The translations under genes were made by a program, and so were the position numbers. The notes under the pieces are model-generated. The model saw only the letters and a list, made by a program, of their open reading frames with translations. It had not been told where the DNA came from and searched no databases. A stretch of DNA of 64,000 bases. It comes from Massilia arenae. Lineage in GTDB: Bacteria > Pseudomonadota > Gammaproteobacteria > Burkholderiales > Burkholderiaceae_D. Where the stretch lies: the NCBI RefSeq assembly GCF_008014745.1, contig NZ_VPFD01000005.1, positions 1-64,000 of the forward strand, written 5' to 3'. This document shows, one piece after another, positions 54,301 to 62,241 of the stretch; the stretch's first letter is position 1, and each line of letters begins with the position of its first letter.

Positions 54301-54590
54301 GCGACAACACCGCGGAACTGTTGCGCATCATGGGCTACGAGGTACTGGAGGCGGCCAGCGCCGAAGCGGCGCTGGCGCTGCTGGGCAGGCAGCCGGACAT
54401 CGTGCTGACCGACCTGCAATTGCCGGGGCTGGGCGGCGAGGCCCTTGCGCGGTTGGTGAGGGAAAAGCTGCCGCGCGCGCGGATTGTCTTCATGAGCGGG
54501 GCCAGCCACGCATCGGAGGCGGCAGACGCCCTGCTGCCCAAGCCCTACGATGCGGAGCAGCTGGCGGCGCTGCTGGAGAAGCTGGCCTGA
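51393..54590 (+). CDS. Cytoplasmic multi-PAS hybrid histidine kinase with two receivers
   Basis: This 1065-residue soluble sensor has three to four PAS domains (about 35-155, 170-285, 300-420 and 445-555), then a dimerisation domain with phosphoacceptor H578 in TGGVAHDFNNLLQVIGG. The ATPase motifs are DTGSGMPQEVIDQAFEPFF and GKGTGLGLSMVYGLVKQ. Two receivers follow: the first has ETVLVVEDDEQVR and LLFTDVVMPGP, the second begins RVLLVEDEDDIRDNT with IVLTDLQLPGLG. There are no membrane helices. It resembles blue-light or redox PAS kinases, but the flavin-binding GRNCRFLQG motif is not visible. No Shine-Dalgarno is obvious. Confidence 0.92.
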   Translation: MPPASLPFLPATDETSRLILAFPWDTTSLGPIEDWPTVLKTTVALIMATPAPIVTLWGEDGYMIYNDAYRVFAGGRHPVLLGSKVREGWPEVADFNDNVMKVGLAGGTLSYQDQELTLHRSGQPEPVWMNLDYSPIRDQEGRIAGVMSVVVETSSKVKAERHVRAERERLNNTFEQAPGFICLLEGGEHRYALANDAYRALTGNRPLLGMPVAQAVPELAEHGIVEVLDRCFADGTTFRAEGVELTLRNPGLDAPVRTFIDFVLQPLRDANGAVYATFVEGNDVTERVSAERALRSSEARFRTFAQAMPNHVWAAREDGSVDWINDRVHEYASAGADPQGVLGRGWGSLIHPDDAARYRTLWDASVASGAPLDAQIRLRRHDGEYRWHLVRARRSPGEAGDGVLWIGSSIDIEEQKRASEALATVNATLEERVERRTAERDRMWRLSKDIMLVADLQGSLSAVNPAFTNILGWTEAEVLATPLLDLVHPDDREPTTRQIEALRLGGQVYRFENRYRRKNGSWCHLSWTASPDDHYIHAVGRDISTDLAQMEAMRRTEAALQQAQKMETIGKLTGGVAHDFNNLLQVIGGNLQLIARRADGLPEIKKRVENAMNGVERGAKLASSLLSFARRQPLEPKAVKIGRLLGSMEDMMRRALGEEIDVEMVMSGGLWTTEVDPAQLENAILNLAINARDAMDGAGKLTIEVANAALDAGYCAAHPEVTPGQYVLLAVSDTGSGMPQEVIDQAFEPFFSTKPEGKGTGLGLSMVYGLVKQSGGHVKIYSEVGEGSTVKIYLPRSLQAEDLAGEQLAQPVTGGHETVLVVEDDEQVRLTVVDLLTDLGYRVLRANDAASALTVIDSGIHIDLLFTDVVMPGPLRSPELARKARERLPNVAVLFTSGYTENAIVHGGRLDPGVELLGKPYTRDALARKIRHVLANQQQKNAALQPSSGAAAPAGSKARVLLVEDEDDIRDNTAELLRIMGYEVLEAASAEAALALLGRQPDIVLTDLQLPGLGGEALARLVREKLPRARIVFMSGASHASEAADALLPKPYDAEQLAALLEKLA

Positions 54591-54615
54591 TTCGCGCGCT
54601 TGTCCGGGCAACCGT

Positions 54616-55765
54616 TCAGGCGCCGCCCAGCTGCCCGCGCAGCGTCGCCAGGAAGCGTTCCTTGTCGAGCAGCGTGCGCACGTCCTCGCGTCCGTCCTCG
54701 CCCGGCACCTCGAGCACTTCGGCGGCGTCTCGCCGCATGTCCTCGGGTCCGTTCACGCGCAGCAGCTGCGGCGAAGGACGGCGCTGGCTGTCGGGCAGCG
54801 ACAGGATGGTGTCCACGCGATCGACCACCAGGCCGAAACGCTCGCCCTCGTGCTCCAGCACCAGGATGCGGCAACCGGAGCGGTCTTCGAGCGGCGCCAT
54901 GCCGTACAGGGTGCGCAGGTCGATCACGCACACCATCTGCTGGCGCACCTGCATCATGCCGTGCACGCATTCCGGCATGCCGGGCGGACGGGTGACGGGA
55001 CCGTCGAAACCGACGATCTCGCGCACCTGGCCGATGTCGGCCGCCCAGCCGGTGTCGAGGGAGAACGCCAAGTAGACGCGGCGCGCCCCCACCTTCTTCT
55101 CGGCCGCACGGGCGGCGCCGGCTTCGGCCGCGTACAGGCGGCGGTGGCCGGCGCAGATCTCGGCCACCTCGGCATCCGAAAACAGCGCATCGTGCGCCAG
55201 GAACAGGCTGTCGCCCAGCTCCGCATTCGGCAGGCAGCCCCGGTACATGGCGCCGCGCGCGGTGCCCAGCATCGGAATCGGCAGGATGTCGGTGTCGAAG
55301 TAGGGGCGGATGTCGTCGACCGCGTCGACCAGCAGGCCCATCTGCTCGTCGCCGATGCGCACCACCAGCACCCGCGCATCGTCCGGGTCGCCGGTACCGG
55401 GCGCGCACTGCAGCAGCGCGCCGAAATCGACCACGCCGACCGGTGCGCCGCGCAGGTTGAGCCAGCCCTTGCACAGGCGGCCCAGCATCACCGATGGCTG
55501 CAATGCCGGCACGCGCATGATTTCCTGGATCGCCTCCATCGCCAGCGCGAAGCGCAGCCCGCCGACGGTGAACGAGATGCACTTGCGGCCTTGCGCCTGG
55601 CGCAGGAAGCGCATGCGCCAGGCTTCGCGCGCCACGCTGGCGTGGGCCCGCACTTGCGGCACGTTATCGATGCGCACCAGGCGTGCGGCGTCGAGCATCT
55701 GGACGATGCGCGCGCCGTCTTCCAGGGTGATCGCTCCCGCGACCACGCCTTCACCGGCCTGATCC
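54616..55765 (-). pseudogene. 5'-truncated multi-domain CheW protein
   Basis: Two complete CheW domains are present (starting RKCISFTVGGLRFALAMEAI and RRVYLAFSLDTGWAADIGQV). Ahead of them the first residues, AGAITLEDGARIVQMLDAAR, look like the end of a third CheW domain, so the 5' part of the gene is missing. A GTG at 55746 could start a 376-residue product, but it has only weak ribosome-site sequence. CheW domains couple receptors to CheA; multi-CheW proteins act as scaffolds. The frame stays open upstream to beyond 55850, but that sequence is antisense to a different gene remnant. It may still be expressed; no other che gene is adjacent. Confidence 0.65.
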
Positions 55766-56904
55766 AGCTGTACAACCGCCGCAACGTGCTCACCACACCG
55801 GTGCCGGTCGGCATCTCCGGTGGCCCGCTGGGCTCCCTGGGCATACTCAACAGCCTGCAGCTGTACGCCCAGGTGATCGAGCCGCCGTCCTACGTGTGCG
55901 GTCCGACCGGCTCGACCTTCTATTCGGCCGCGGTGCGCATCAAGCTCAAGCTCGACCTTCTCACGCTGGCCCCGGTCACCGACACCCTGGTCGGCCTCGG
56001 CCTGCTGCAGAGCGCTTCGATCGGCATTGGCAGGTTGGACGTGTATGCCGACGTCGCGCGTGGCCAGGGTAGCCTGGCGGCGGTCAACGCCGCCGCCAAG
56101 GCCGTCACCCTGCAGGTCGCGCCGGGCGTGGCCGACCTGTATATCGGCAAGATCGACGACGGCGTCTTCTTCAGCCGCAGCCCCATCCGCGACTCGGACG
56201 TCGACTTCGGCGCCATCGGCAACCTGCAGGCGACGCTGGTGCTGGGCCTGGCATCGGTGAATATTCCGCTCGAGGTCAAGAGCATCGTGCGCGCCCAGGC
56301 GCCGTTCTCGACCAGCGTGACGATGTCGGGCAACTTCCCCCAGACCCGCACCGTCAGCAGCAGCACGATGTTCGTGACCAATGCCGCCAACAGCCTGGTG
56401 ACCAACCTGAAGTTTCGCGACATGCCGGGCCTGGGCCTGCTGCAGGGTGTGGTCCAGCCGCTGGTGGTGACGCTGGTGACCAAGGTCGTGTCGCCGCTGC
56501 TGGCGCCGGTCCTGTCCGGCGTGGCCGACCCGCTCCTCAAGCTCTTGGGCATCGGCCTGGGCGAGATGGTGGTGACCGTCGAAGGCATCTGCCAGACCTG
56601 CGACGATTTCAAGCTGACCAAGGCGGCCGACAAGTCCGCCGCCCTGCCCGGCGCCACCATCACCTATACGATCACCTTCGAGAATACCGGCACCACCACG
56701 CTGGGCAACCTGAAGGTCAGCGATCCGACCCCGGCCTACACCACCTATGTGGACAGCAACTGCGGATCGATGCCGGCGGGCCTGTCGTGCACCGTGGCGA
56801 GCAAGCCGGAGGTAGGCGCCACCGGCAAGGTCGAGTGGGGCGTCACGGGGACGCTGGCGCCCGGCGCGACAGGCAGCGTCAGCGTGTCGGTCAAGGTCCA
56901 GTAG
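55766..56904 (+). pseudogene. 5'-truncated TadG-related/DUF11 surface protein
   Basis: The readable protein (about 380 codons) resembles the C-terminal part of TadG-like or DUF11 proteins: a long beta/hydrophobic region with SIGIGRLDVYADVARGQGSL and VTLQVAPGVADLYIGKIDDG, then a DUF11 repeat from about 56,630 (GATITYTITFENTGTTTLGN through the final SVSVKVQ). No start codon, signal peptide or N-terminal pilin-like helix is present. The open frame extends further upstream only because it is antisense to cheW. The boundary is approximate, 55,745-55,800. Its 5' end faces the 5' end of the truncated CheW gene. Confidence 0.65.
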
Positions 56905-57069
56905 GGCTGGTCACGGAATTCAATCGTGCTGCATAAGTCAGCCACCGCAAGTTACAATAAAGAAACGAATTATCGAGTTTCACTATCGCAAATTGTGAGA
57001 ATTTGATAGATTGTCGACTTGCCCATGCGTATTTGTTGAGCATGCTGGCAGCCTGTATCATGCTCCGTC

Positions 57070-57127
57070 GCACGCTCGTGCCAATCCGGCAAGCGTGCGC
57101 CGCGCGTTTTTGCCGGCCCATGCCGGC
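57070..57127 (+). promoter_or_regulatory. Two adjacent hairpins with a T5 tract before the first HTH-REC gene
   Basis: Hairpin one pairs GCACGCT with AGCGTGC and, inside a two-base bulge, TGCC with GGCA (57070-57098). A TTTTT tract lies at 57107-57111. Hairpin two is GCCGGC-CCAT-GCCGGC (57112-57127). It could terminate the upstream remnant or be an attenuator-like leader 32 bases before the ATG. Confidence 0.4.
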
Positions 57128-57158
57128 GGGGCGTTTAACCCTATGCACACTTGAATCC

Positions 57159-57818
57159 ATGAAATCGCACAGCAGTCCATCGCCGGCGCAGCCAGATCCC
57201 GCTTCCTCGGAAGTCTGTTCGACCAAGGAGGCCGCGAGCCTGCTCGGCGTCTCGCACCGCACCGTGCAATTGTGGGTCGAGGGCGGCGTGCTGCAGGCGT
57301 GGAAAACGGCGGGCGGCCACCGCCGTATCCTGCTCACCTCGGTGCACCGGCTGGTGGCGCAGCGCAACCAGGCGGTGGCGGGCGGAGCGCCCGCCAGCCA
57401 GCCGGCCGCAGCGGCCGAGCCCTCGTCGGCGCGCCGCATCGTGATGGCCGACGACGACGCCACCCTGCTGCGCCTGTACGAGCTGGAAATTTCCGGCTGG
57501 GGCCTGGATGCCGAGCTGATCAAGGCGCGCGACGGTTTCGACGCCCTGATCCGGATCGGCGAAGCCAAGCCCGACCTGTTGATCAGCGACTTGAACATGC
57601 CGGGCATGGATGGTTTCCGCATGGTACGTACGCTACGTGCTGATCCGCGTTATGGCAAGATGGCGATCATCGTCATCAGCGGGCTGGACCGGGCAACGAT
57701 CGCCTCGATGGGCTTGCCGTCCGACATACCGGTGTTCTCCAAACCGGTGCGTTTCCCCGAACTGCGCGCCAAGGTAGAACAGATCCTGGGCGCGGGCGAC
57801 GGCGCCATGGAGACCTAA
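57159..57818 (+). CDS. HTH(MerR/excisionase-like)-receiver response regulator, copy 1
   Basis: This is a 219-residue two-component regulator with inverted order: DNA-binding first, receiver second. The N-terminal MerR/excisionase-type helix-turn-helix (residues about 21-60) contains STKEAASLLGVSHRTVQLWV and AWKTAGGHRRI, the usual wing. The receiver (about 92-212) has ADDDATLLRLYELEIS, phosphoacceptor D144 in LLISDLNMPGMDG and the Lys in VFSKPVRFPEL. A GAF-PAS histidine kinase gene follows after 15 bases and is the likely partner. A near duplicate lies at 59557. The start at ATG 57159 has no clear Shine-Dalgarno, so it is uncertain. Confidence 0.85.
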   Translation: MKSHSSPSPAQPDPASSEVCSTKEAASLLGVSHRTVQLWVEGGVLQAWKTAGGHRRILLTSVHRLVAQRNQAVAGGAPASQPAAAAEPSSARRIVMADDDATLLRLYELEISGWGLDAELIKARDGFDALIRIGEAKPDLLISDLNMPGMDGFRMVRTLRADPRYGKMAIIVISGLDRATIASMGLPSDIPVFSKPVRFPELRAKVEQILGAGDGAMET

Positions 57819-57833
57819 CCAGGACTGAGAAGA

Positions 57834-59426
57834 ATGCGACACGAGCCGCACAAGATCGTTCGTACCGCCTTGCTTGACCCACAGCCCGACGCCGCGCGCG
57901 TCCGGGCACTGCACGAGCTGCAACTGCTCGACACCCCTCCCGAAGAACGCTTCGACCGCATCACCCGCCTCGCCTGCCGCCTGCTCGGCGTGCCGATCTC
58001 GCTGGTCGCCCTGGTCGACGCCGAGCGCCAGTGGTTCAAGTCGCGGGTCGGCATCGACCTGCACGAAACGTCGCGCGCCACCTCGTTCTGCACCCATACC
58101 ATCCAGCACCCCGAAGGCTTGGTGATCGAAGATGCGCGGCTCGACCCGCGCTTCGCCGCCAACCCCTTCGTGCTGGGCGAGCCGCGGGTGCGCTTCTATG
58201 CCGGCATTCCGCTGGCCGCGCCTGACGGCAGCCGGGTCGGCGCCCTGTGCGTGATCGACAGCCAGGTGCGCCAGTTCGACCAGGGCCAGATGGCGACCTT
58301 GCGCGACCTGGCGGCGATCGCCGGCGACGAGCTGCGTGCGCGGCCGGCCGGCCGCCCCGCACCCGAGGGCTGGGAAAAGGCCCTGGTGGCCCACCTGCCG
58401 GACGGGATCCTGATGCTCAACGTGCACGGCGTGATCGTGGCCGCCAATCCGGCCGCCGAAAAGATCTTCGGCGCCAGCGGCGCCATGCTGGCCGGCCGTC
58501 CGCTGGGCGAGCTGCTGGACGAAGACCTGGTGGCCCGGCGCCGCGCCGGCCTGCTGGTCGAGGGCTGCCCGTATGAGACGGGTGCGCGGCGCCTGGACGG
58601 CAGCCGCTTCCCGGTCGAATTCTCGTACTGCCGCATGGCCTGGGCCGCGCGGCCCAAGTTCGCCGTCACCGTGCGCGACATCACCCAGCGCCGCGCCCAG
58701 GAAGAACGCGCGCGCGCCACCGACGCGCGGCGGCGCCACCATTTCGCCACCGCCACCCATGAGCTGCGCACCCCGATGTCGAGCGTGCTGGGCTTTTCCG
58801 AGCTGCTGCTCAAGCGCGACTTCGATCCCGCCACCCAGCGCGAGCTGGTCGAGATCATCCACCGCGAATCGGGCCGCCTGGTCGACCTGGTCAACCAGAT
58901 GCTCGACCTGGCGCGCATCGAGGCCGGCGGCGCGGCCGAACTCAAGCTCGCCGCGGTCGTCCTGCCTCCGCTGGTGGAACAGACCCTGGCCTGCCTGGAA
59001 GGCCTGGGCCAGTCGCATCGCGTGCGCACCGACCTTGCGCCCGACTTGCCGCCGCTGGCGGCCGACGCACAAAAGATGCAGCAGGCGCTGACCAATATCG
59101 TCAGCAACAGCATCAAGTACTCGGCCCCCGGCACGCCGATCACGCTCCAGGCGCGCCTGGAGCGGCGCGACGGGCGGCTCATGGTCGCGGTCCGGGTGCG
59201 CGACCAGGGGCTGGGCATGACGCCCCAACAGCAGGCCCAGGTATTCGATGCCTTCTACCGCGTCGACCGCGATTCCAGCGTGCCCGGCAGCGGCCTGGGC
59301 ATGACCATCCTCAAGGAAATCGTCGACCTGCACGGCGGCCAGATTACACTCGAATCGCAGCTGGGCGTGGGCACGGAAGTCACACTTTACCTGCCTCCCG
59401 CGATCACCGACGACGGCGCCGGATAA
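57834..59426 (+). CDS. GAF-PAS histidine kinase, copy 1
   Basis: This 530-residue soluble kinase has an N-terminal GAF domain (about 25-170; PPEERFDRITRLACRLLGVP and QWFKSRVGIDLHETSRATSF), a PAS domain (about 180-295; HLPDGILMLNVHGVIVAANP) and a kinase core. The phosphoacceptor is H309 in TATHELRTPMSSVLGFSELL. ATPase motifs are NIVSNSIKYSAPGTPI and GSGLGMTILKEIVDLHGGQ. There are no membrane helices. It follows its presumed response regulator by 15 bases and is paralogous to the kinase at 60243. Confidence 0.93.
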   Translation: MRHEPHKIVRTALLDPQPDAARVRALHELQLLDTPPEERFDRITRLACRLLGVPISLVALVDAERQWFKSRVGIDLHETSRATSFCTHTIQHPEGLVIEDARLDPRFAANPFVLGEPRVRFYAGIPLAAPDGSRVGALCVIDSQVRQFDQGQMATLRDLAAIAGDELRARPAGRPAPEGWEKALVAHLPDGILMLNVHGVIVAANPAAEKIFGASGAMLAGRPLGELLDEDLVARRRAGLLVEGCPYETGARRLDGSRFPVEFSYCRMAWAARPKFAVTVRDITQRRAQEERARATDARRRHHFATATHELRTPMSSVLGFSELLLKRDFDPATQRELVEIIHRESGRLVDLVNQMLDLARIEAGGAAELKLAAVVLPPLVEQTLACLEGLGQSHRVRTDLAPDLPPLAADAQKMQQALTNIVSNSIKYSAPGTPITLQARLERRDGRLMVAVRVRDQGLGMTPQQQAQVFDAFYRVDRDSSVPGSGLGMTILKEIVDLHGGQITLESQLGVGTEVTLYLPPAITDDGAG

Positions 59427-59443
59427 GCGTCCCAGAGGGGCTA

Positions 59444-59471
59444 CTGTACCGCTCGCACCACACCGGTACAG
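59444..59471. other. Inverted repeat between the two modules
   Basis: The arms CTGTACCG (59444-59451) and CGGTACAG (59464-59471) pair perfectly, with a 12-base loop and no T tract. It lies 17 bases after the first kinase stop and may be an operator or an mRNA hairpin. Confidence 0.35.
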
Positions 59472-59513
59472 CGTTCCAATCATTTGCTCAGCGGTAATTT
59501 GATCTACCTGTGG

Positions 59514-59548
59514 TTTGCCCTTGACAGGCAAATGTGAAACAGTAAAAT
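59514..59548 (+). promoter_or_regulatory. Strong sigma-70 promoter with overlapping dyad, probably leaderless
   Basis: TTGACA (59521-59526) and TAAAAT (59543-59548) are spaced by 16 bases. The predicted start (about 59555) lies at the ATG (59557), and no Shine-Dalgarno is present. TTTGCC (59514-59519) and GGCAAA (59527-59532) form a perfect inverted repeat around the -35, a likely operator. Confidence 0.65.
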
Positions 59549-59556
59549 CAGTAAAT

Positions 59557-60246
59557 ATGAAAACCGCCGATCAGCAAGTCACCCAAGGCCCCTCATTCGA
59601 CCGGGCCGCCTTTTGCACCACCAGGCAGGCCGCCGACCGGATCGGCGTATCGCACCGGACGGTGCAGATGTGGGTCGAGAACGGCACGCTGCAGGCCTGG
59701 AAGACGGCAGGCGGCCATCGCCGCATCGCCGTCGACTCGGTCGAGCGCCTGCTGTCCGAGCGCCGCACCGCCCTGGCCGGCGTGCCCCGTCCGATCCCCG
59801 CGGCGCGCCCGATCGCGCCGACCGCCTGCGCGCGCAGCGTCCTGATCGTCGACGACGACGCCATCCTGCTGCGCCTGTACGAGCTGGAGATCTCCACCTG
59901 GGGCCTGGACCTCGCGGTGCGCAAGGCCAGCAACGGCATCGAGGCGCTGATCCGGATCGGCGAGGCGCGGCCCGACATCCTGGTGAGCGACCTGCACATG
60001 CCGGGCCTGGACGGCTTCGGCATGATCCGCACCCTGCGCAACAACCCGGCCACCGCCAGCCTGCCGCTGGTCGTCGTCAGCGGCATGGACAAGCCGATGG
60101 TGCTGGCCATGGGACTGCCCGAGGACGTCGCGTATCTCACCAAGCCGGCCCCGCTCGCGGCCCTGCGCGCGGCGGTCACCGCGCGGCTGCCGGCGGCCTC
60201 CTGGACAGGGCCAGAATCGCCAACGCACGCCAACGCATACCAATGA
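59557..60246 (+). CDS. HTH(MerR/excisionase-like)-receiver response regulator, copy 2
   Basis: This 229-residue paralogue of the protein at 57159 has the same order: an N-terminal helix-turn-helix (TRQAADRIGVSHRTVQMWVE, with AWKTAGGHRRI) and a C-terminal receiver (VLIVDDDAILLRLYELEIST, D145 in ILVSDLHMPGLDG, Lys in YLTKPAPLAAL). The HTH and the receiver alpha-1 segment are nearly identical between copies, while the end of the receiver has diverged. The ATG lies at the predicted transcription start. Its stop overlaps the following kinase start as ATGA, tighter than in copy 1. Confidence 0.88.
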   Translation: MKTADQQVTQGPSFDRAAFCTTRQAADRIGVSHRTVQMWVENGTLQAWKTAGGHRRIAVDSVERLLSERRTALAGVPRPIPAARPIAPTACARSVLIVDDDAILLRLYELEISTWGLDLAVRKASNGIEALIRIGEARPDILVSDLHMPGLDGFGMIRTLRNNPATASLPLVVVSGMDKPMVLAMGLPEDVAYLTKPAPLAALRAAVTARLPAASWTGPESPTHANAYQ

Positions 60247-61823
60247 TAATGAACGAGACACTCCATACTCCCGCCCCGCTGCCCGCCGACGAGGCGCGCC
60301 GCTTGCAGGTCCTGATCGACCTCGAGCTCCTGGATTCGCCTCCCGACGAACGCTTCGACCGCATCACGCGGCTGGCGGCGCGCATGTTCAACGTACCCAC
60401 CGCCCTGGTCAGCCTGATCGATGCCGATCGCCAGTGGTTCAAGTCGCGGGTCGGCCTGGCGCTGCCGGAAACACCACGCTCGGCCTCGTTCTGCGCCCAC
60501 GCCATCCTGCAGGACGATGTGATGGTGGTGCGCGATGCCTGCGAGGACGCCCGTTTCGCGACCAACCCGCTGGTCCTGGCCGATGCCGGCATCCGCTTCT
60601 ACGCCGGCTCGCCGATCGAGGTCGGCGACGGCACCCGCATCGGCACCCTGTGCATCATCGACCGCGTGCCGCGCGAGTTCGGCCCGGAAGAACGCACCGT
60701 GCTGCGCGACCTGGCCGGCATCGTCGCGGGCGAGGTTGCTGCTCTCGAACTGCGGGCCGCGGTCGAACGCGAGCGGCGCAGCGCGGCGACCGTGCGCGCC
60801 CTGCTCGACCACCTGCCGGATGGCGTGCTGCTGTTCGACGCGGCCGGCACGATCCAGTCCTGCAACCCGACCGCCGAGCGCATGTTCGGCGCTCCCTGCC
60901 AGGTGCTGGCCGGCCAGGCGTCCAGCGCCCTGATCGGAATCGCCCCGCAGGCGGTGGCGCGCCACGAGGGCACCGGGCGGCGCATCGATGGCAGCACCTT
61001 CGCAGCCGACGTCTCGATCGCCGGGATGACGCTCGACGGCCGTGACTACCTGGTGGCGACGGTGCGCGACGTGGCCTGGCACCGCGCCGAGCAGGAACGG
61101 GTGCGCGCCGCCAACCGGCGTCGCCACGATTACTTCCGCACCGCCAGCCACGAATTGCGCACGCCGATGGCCAGCATCCTGGGCTTTTCCGAACTGCTGC
61201 TCAAGCGCGACTTCGACGCCGCCACCGGGCGCGAGCTGATCGACATCATCCACCGCCAGGCCAATCGCCTGATCGGCCTGGTGAACCAGATGCTCGACCT
61301 GGCGCGCATCGACTCCGGCGGTTCGGACCAGCTGCACCCGGCGCCGCTCGACCTGGCCCAGGTGGTGGACAAGGTGAAGGCGGGGATCGAGGACGTGGCG
61401 CAGTCGGCCCGCGTTGTGCTGCGCCCGGCCCCGGACCTGCCGCAGGTCCTGGCCGACCCGCAGCGCGTGCCGCAGGCGCTGGCCAATATCGTGGCCAACG
61501 CCCTGGCCTATTCGGCGCCGGACAGCAAGGTCGAGATCGACATCGGGCCCCAGGCGCGCGACGGCCGCCCGGGCGCCGCCGTGACCGTCAGCGACCGCGG
61601 CGTCGGCATGACACAAGAACAGCGGACCCAGGTCTACGACGCCTTCTGGCGCGCCGGCGCCCTGCCCGACGTGCCGGGCAACGGCCTGGGCATGACCATC
61701 GTGCGCGAGATCGTGGCCGTCCATTGCGGCAAGGTGGAAATCGTTTCGCATCCCGGGGACGGCACCCAGGTGACCTTCTGGCTGCCGCGCGACGGCGTGC
61801 CCGCCGACCCGGAGGCCTCTTGA
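60243..61823 (+). CDS. GAF-PAS histidine kinase, copy 2
   Basis: This 526-residue soluble kinase is paralogous to the one at 57834: GAF (about 25-170; PPDERFDRITRLAARMFNVP, QWFKSRVGLALPETPRSASF), PAS (about 180-290; HLPDGVLLFDAAGTIQSCNP) and a kinase core with H303 in TASHELRTPMASILGFSELL. ATPase motifs include NIVANALAYSAPDSKVEI and GNGLGMTIVREIVAVHCGK. The ATG at 60243 overlaps the regulator stop, indicating coupled translation. The stand-alone receiver gene follows directly, so this module has an extra output. Confidence 0.93.
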   Translation: MIMNETLHTPAPLPADEARRLQVLIDLELLDSPPDERFDRITRLAARMFNVPTALVSLIDADRQWFKSRVGLALPETPRSASFCAHAILQDDVMVVRDACEDARFATNPLVLADAGIRFYAGSPIEVGDGTRIGTLCIIDRVPREFGPEERTVLRDLAGIVAGEVAALELRAAVERERRSAATVRALLDHLPDGVLLFDAAGTIQSCNPTAERMFGAPCQVLAGQASSALIGIAPQAVARHEGTGRRIDGSTFAADVSIAGMTLDGRDYLVATVRDVAWHRAEQERVRAANRRRHDYFRTASHELRTPMASILGFSELLLKRDFDAATGRELIDIIHRQANRLIGLVNQMLDLARIDSGGSDQLHPAPLDLAQVVDKVKAGIEDVAQSARVVLRPAPDLPQVLADPQRVPQALANIVANALAYSAPDSKVEIDIGPQARDGRPGAAVTVSDRGVGMTQEQRTQVYDAFWRAGALPDVPGNGLGMTIVREIVAVHCGKVEIVSHPGDGTQVTFWLPRDGVPADPEAS

Positions 61824-61825
61824 CG

Positions 61826-62191
61826 GTGCGCCGCATCCTCGTCGTCGACGACCAGCCCGACCTGCGCCTGCTGATCCGCCTGACCCTGCGTTCGCTGGGC
61901 GAGGTGGCCCAGGCCTCGAGCGCCGAGGCCGCGCTGGCCCAGCTGGCGCAAGCCGTGCCCGACCTTCTGATCCTGGACGTGTGGCTGGGCGAAGGCATCA
62001 GCGGCCTGCAACTGTGCCGCAAACTGAAGGACGCGCCGGCGACCGCCGGCGTGAAGATCATGCTGCTGTCGGCCTGCGGCCAGCAGAGCGACGTCGCGGC
62101 CGGCCTGGCCGCGGGGGCCGATCATTACATGGTCAAGCCCTTCAGTCCCGAGGCGCTGGTGGAGGCGGCGGCGGGCCTGCTCGACGGTTGA
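61826..62191 (+). CDS. Stand-alone receiver protein
   Basis: This 121-residue single-domain response regulator starts MVRRILVVDDQPDLRLLIRL, with phosphoacceptor D51 in LLILDVWLGEGISG and Lys in HYMVKPFSPEAL. It has no output domain and may act as a phosphate shuttle or sink, or by protein contact. I chose GTG 61826 with GGAGG ten bases upstream; a TTG at 61820 overlapping the kinase stop is possible. It is in an operon with the second module's kinase. Confidence 0.88.
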   Translation: MRRILVVDDQPDLRLLIRLTLRSLGEVAQASSAEAALAQLAQAVPDLLILDVWLGEGISGLQLCRKLKDAPATAGVKIMLLSACGQQSDVAAGLAAGADHYMVKPFSPEALVEAAAGLLDG

Positions 62192-62212
62192 GCGGCGCTT
62201 TGGCGTAAGATC

Positions 62213-62239
62213 ACGTCTCCACCTCACTTCCGGAGACGT
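62213..62239 (+). promoter_or_regulatory. Hairpin sequestering the Shine-Dalgarno of the VOC gene
   Basis: The arms ACGTCTCC (62213-62220) and GGAGACGT (62232-62239) pair perfectly over 8 bases, with an 11-base loop. The 3' arm contains the GGAG ribosome site six bases before the ATG at 62242. Pairing would block initiation. Confidence 0.55.
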
Positions 62240-62241
62240 CC

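Noticed and set aside
52473..54611. 712-residue minus-strand open frame
   Set aside because: It is antisense to the multi-PAS hybrid kinase; composition-driven open frame.
54550..55745. 5' extension of the TadG/DUF11 frame upstream through the CheW region
   Set aside because: This part is antisense to two intact CheW domains and has no similarity to surface proteins, so the apparent 784-residue fusion is artificial.
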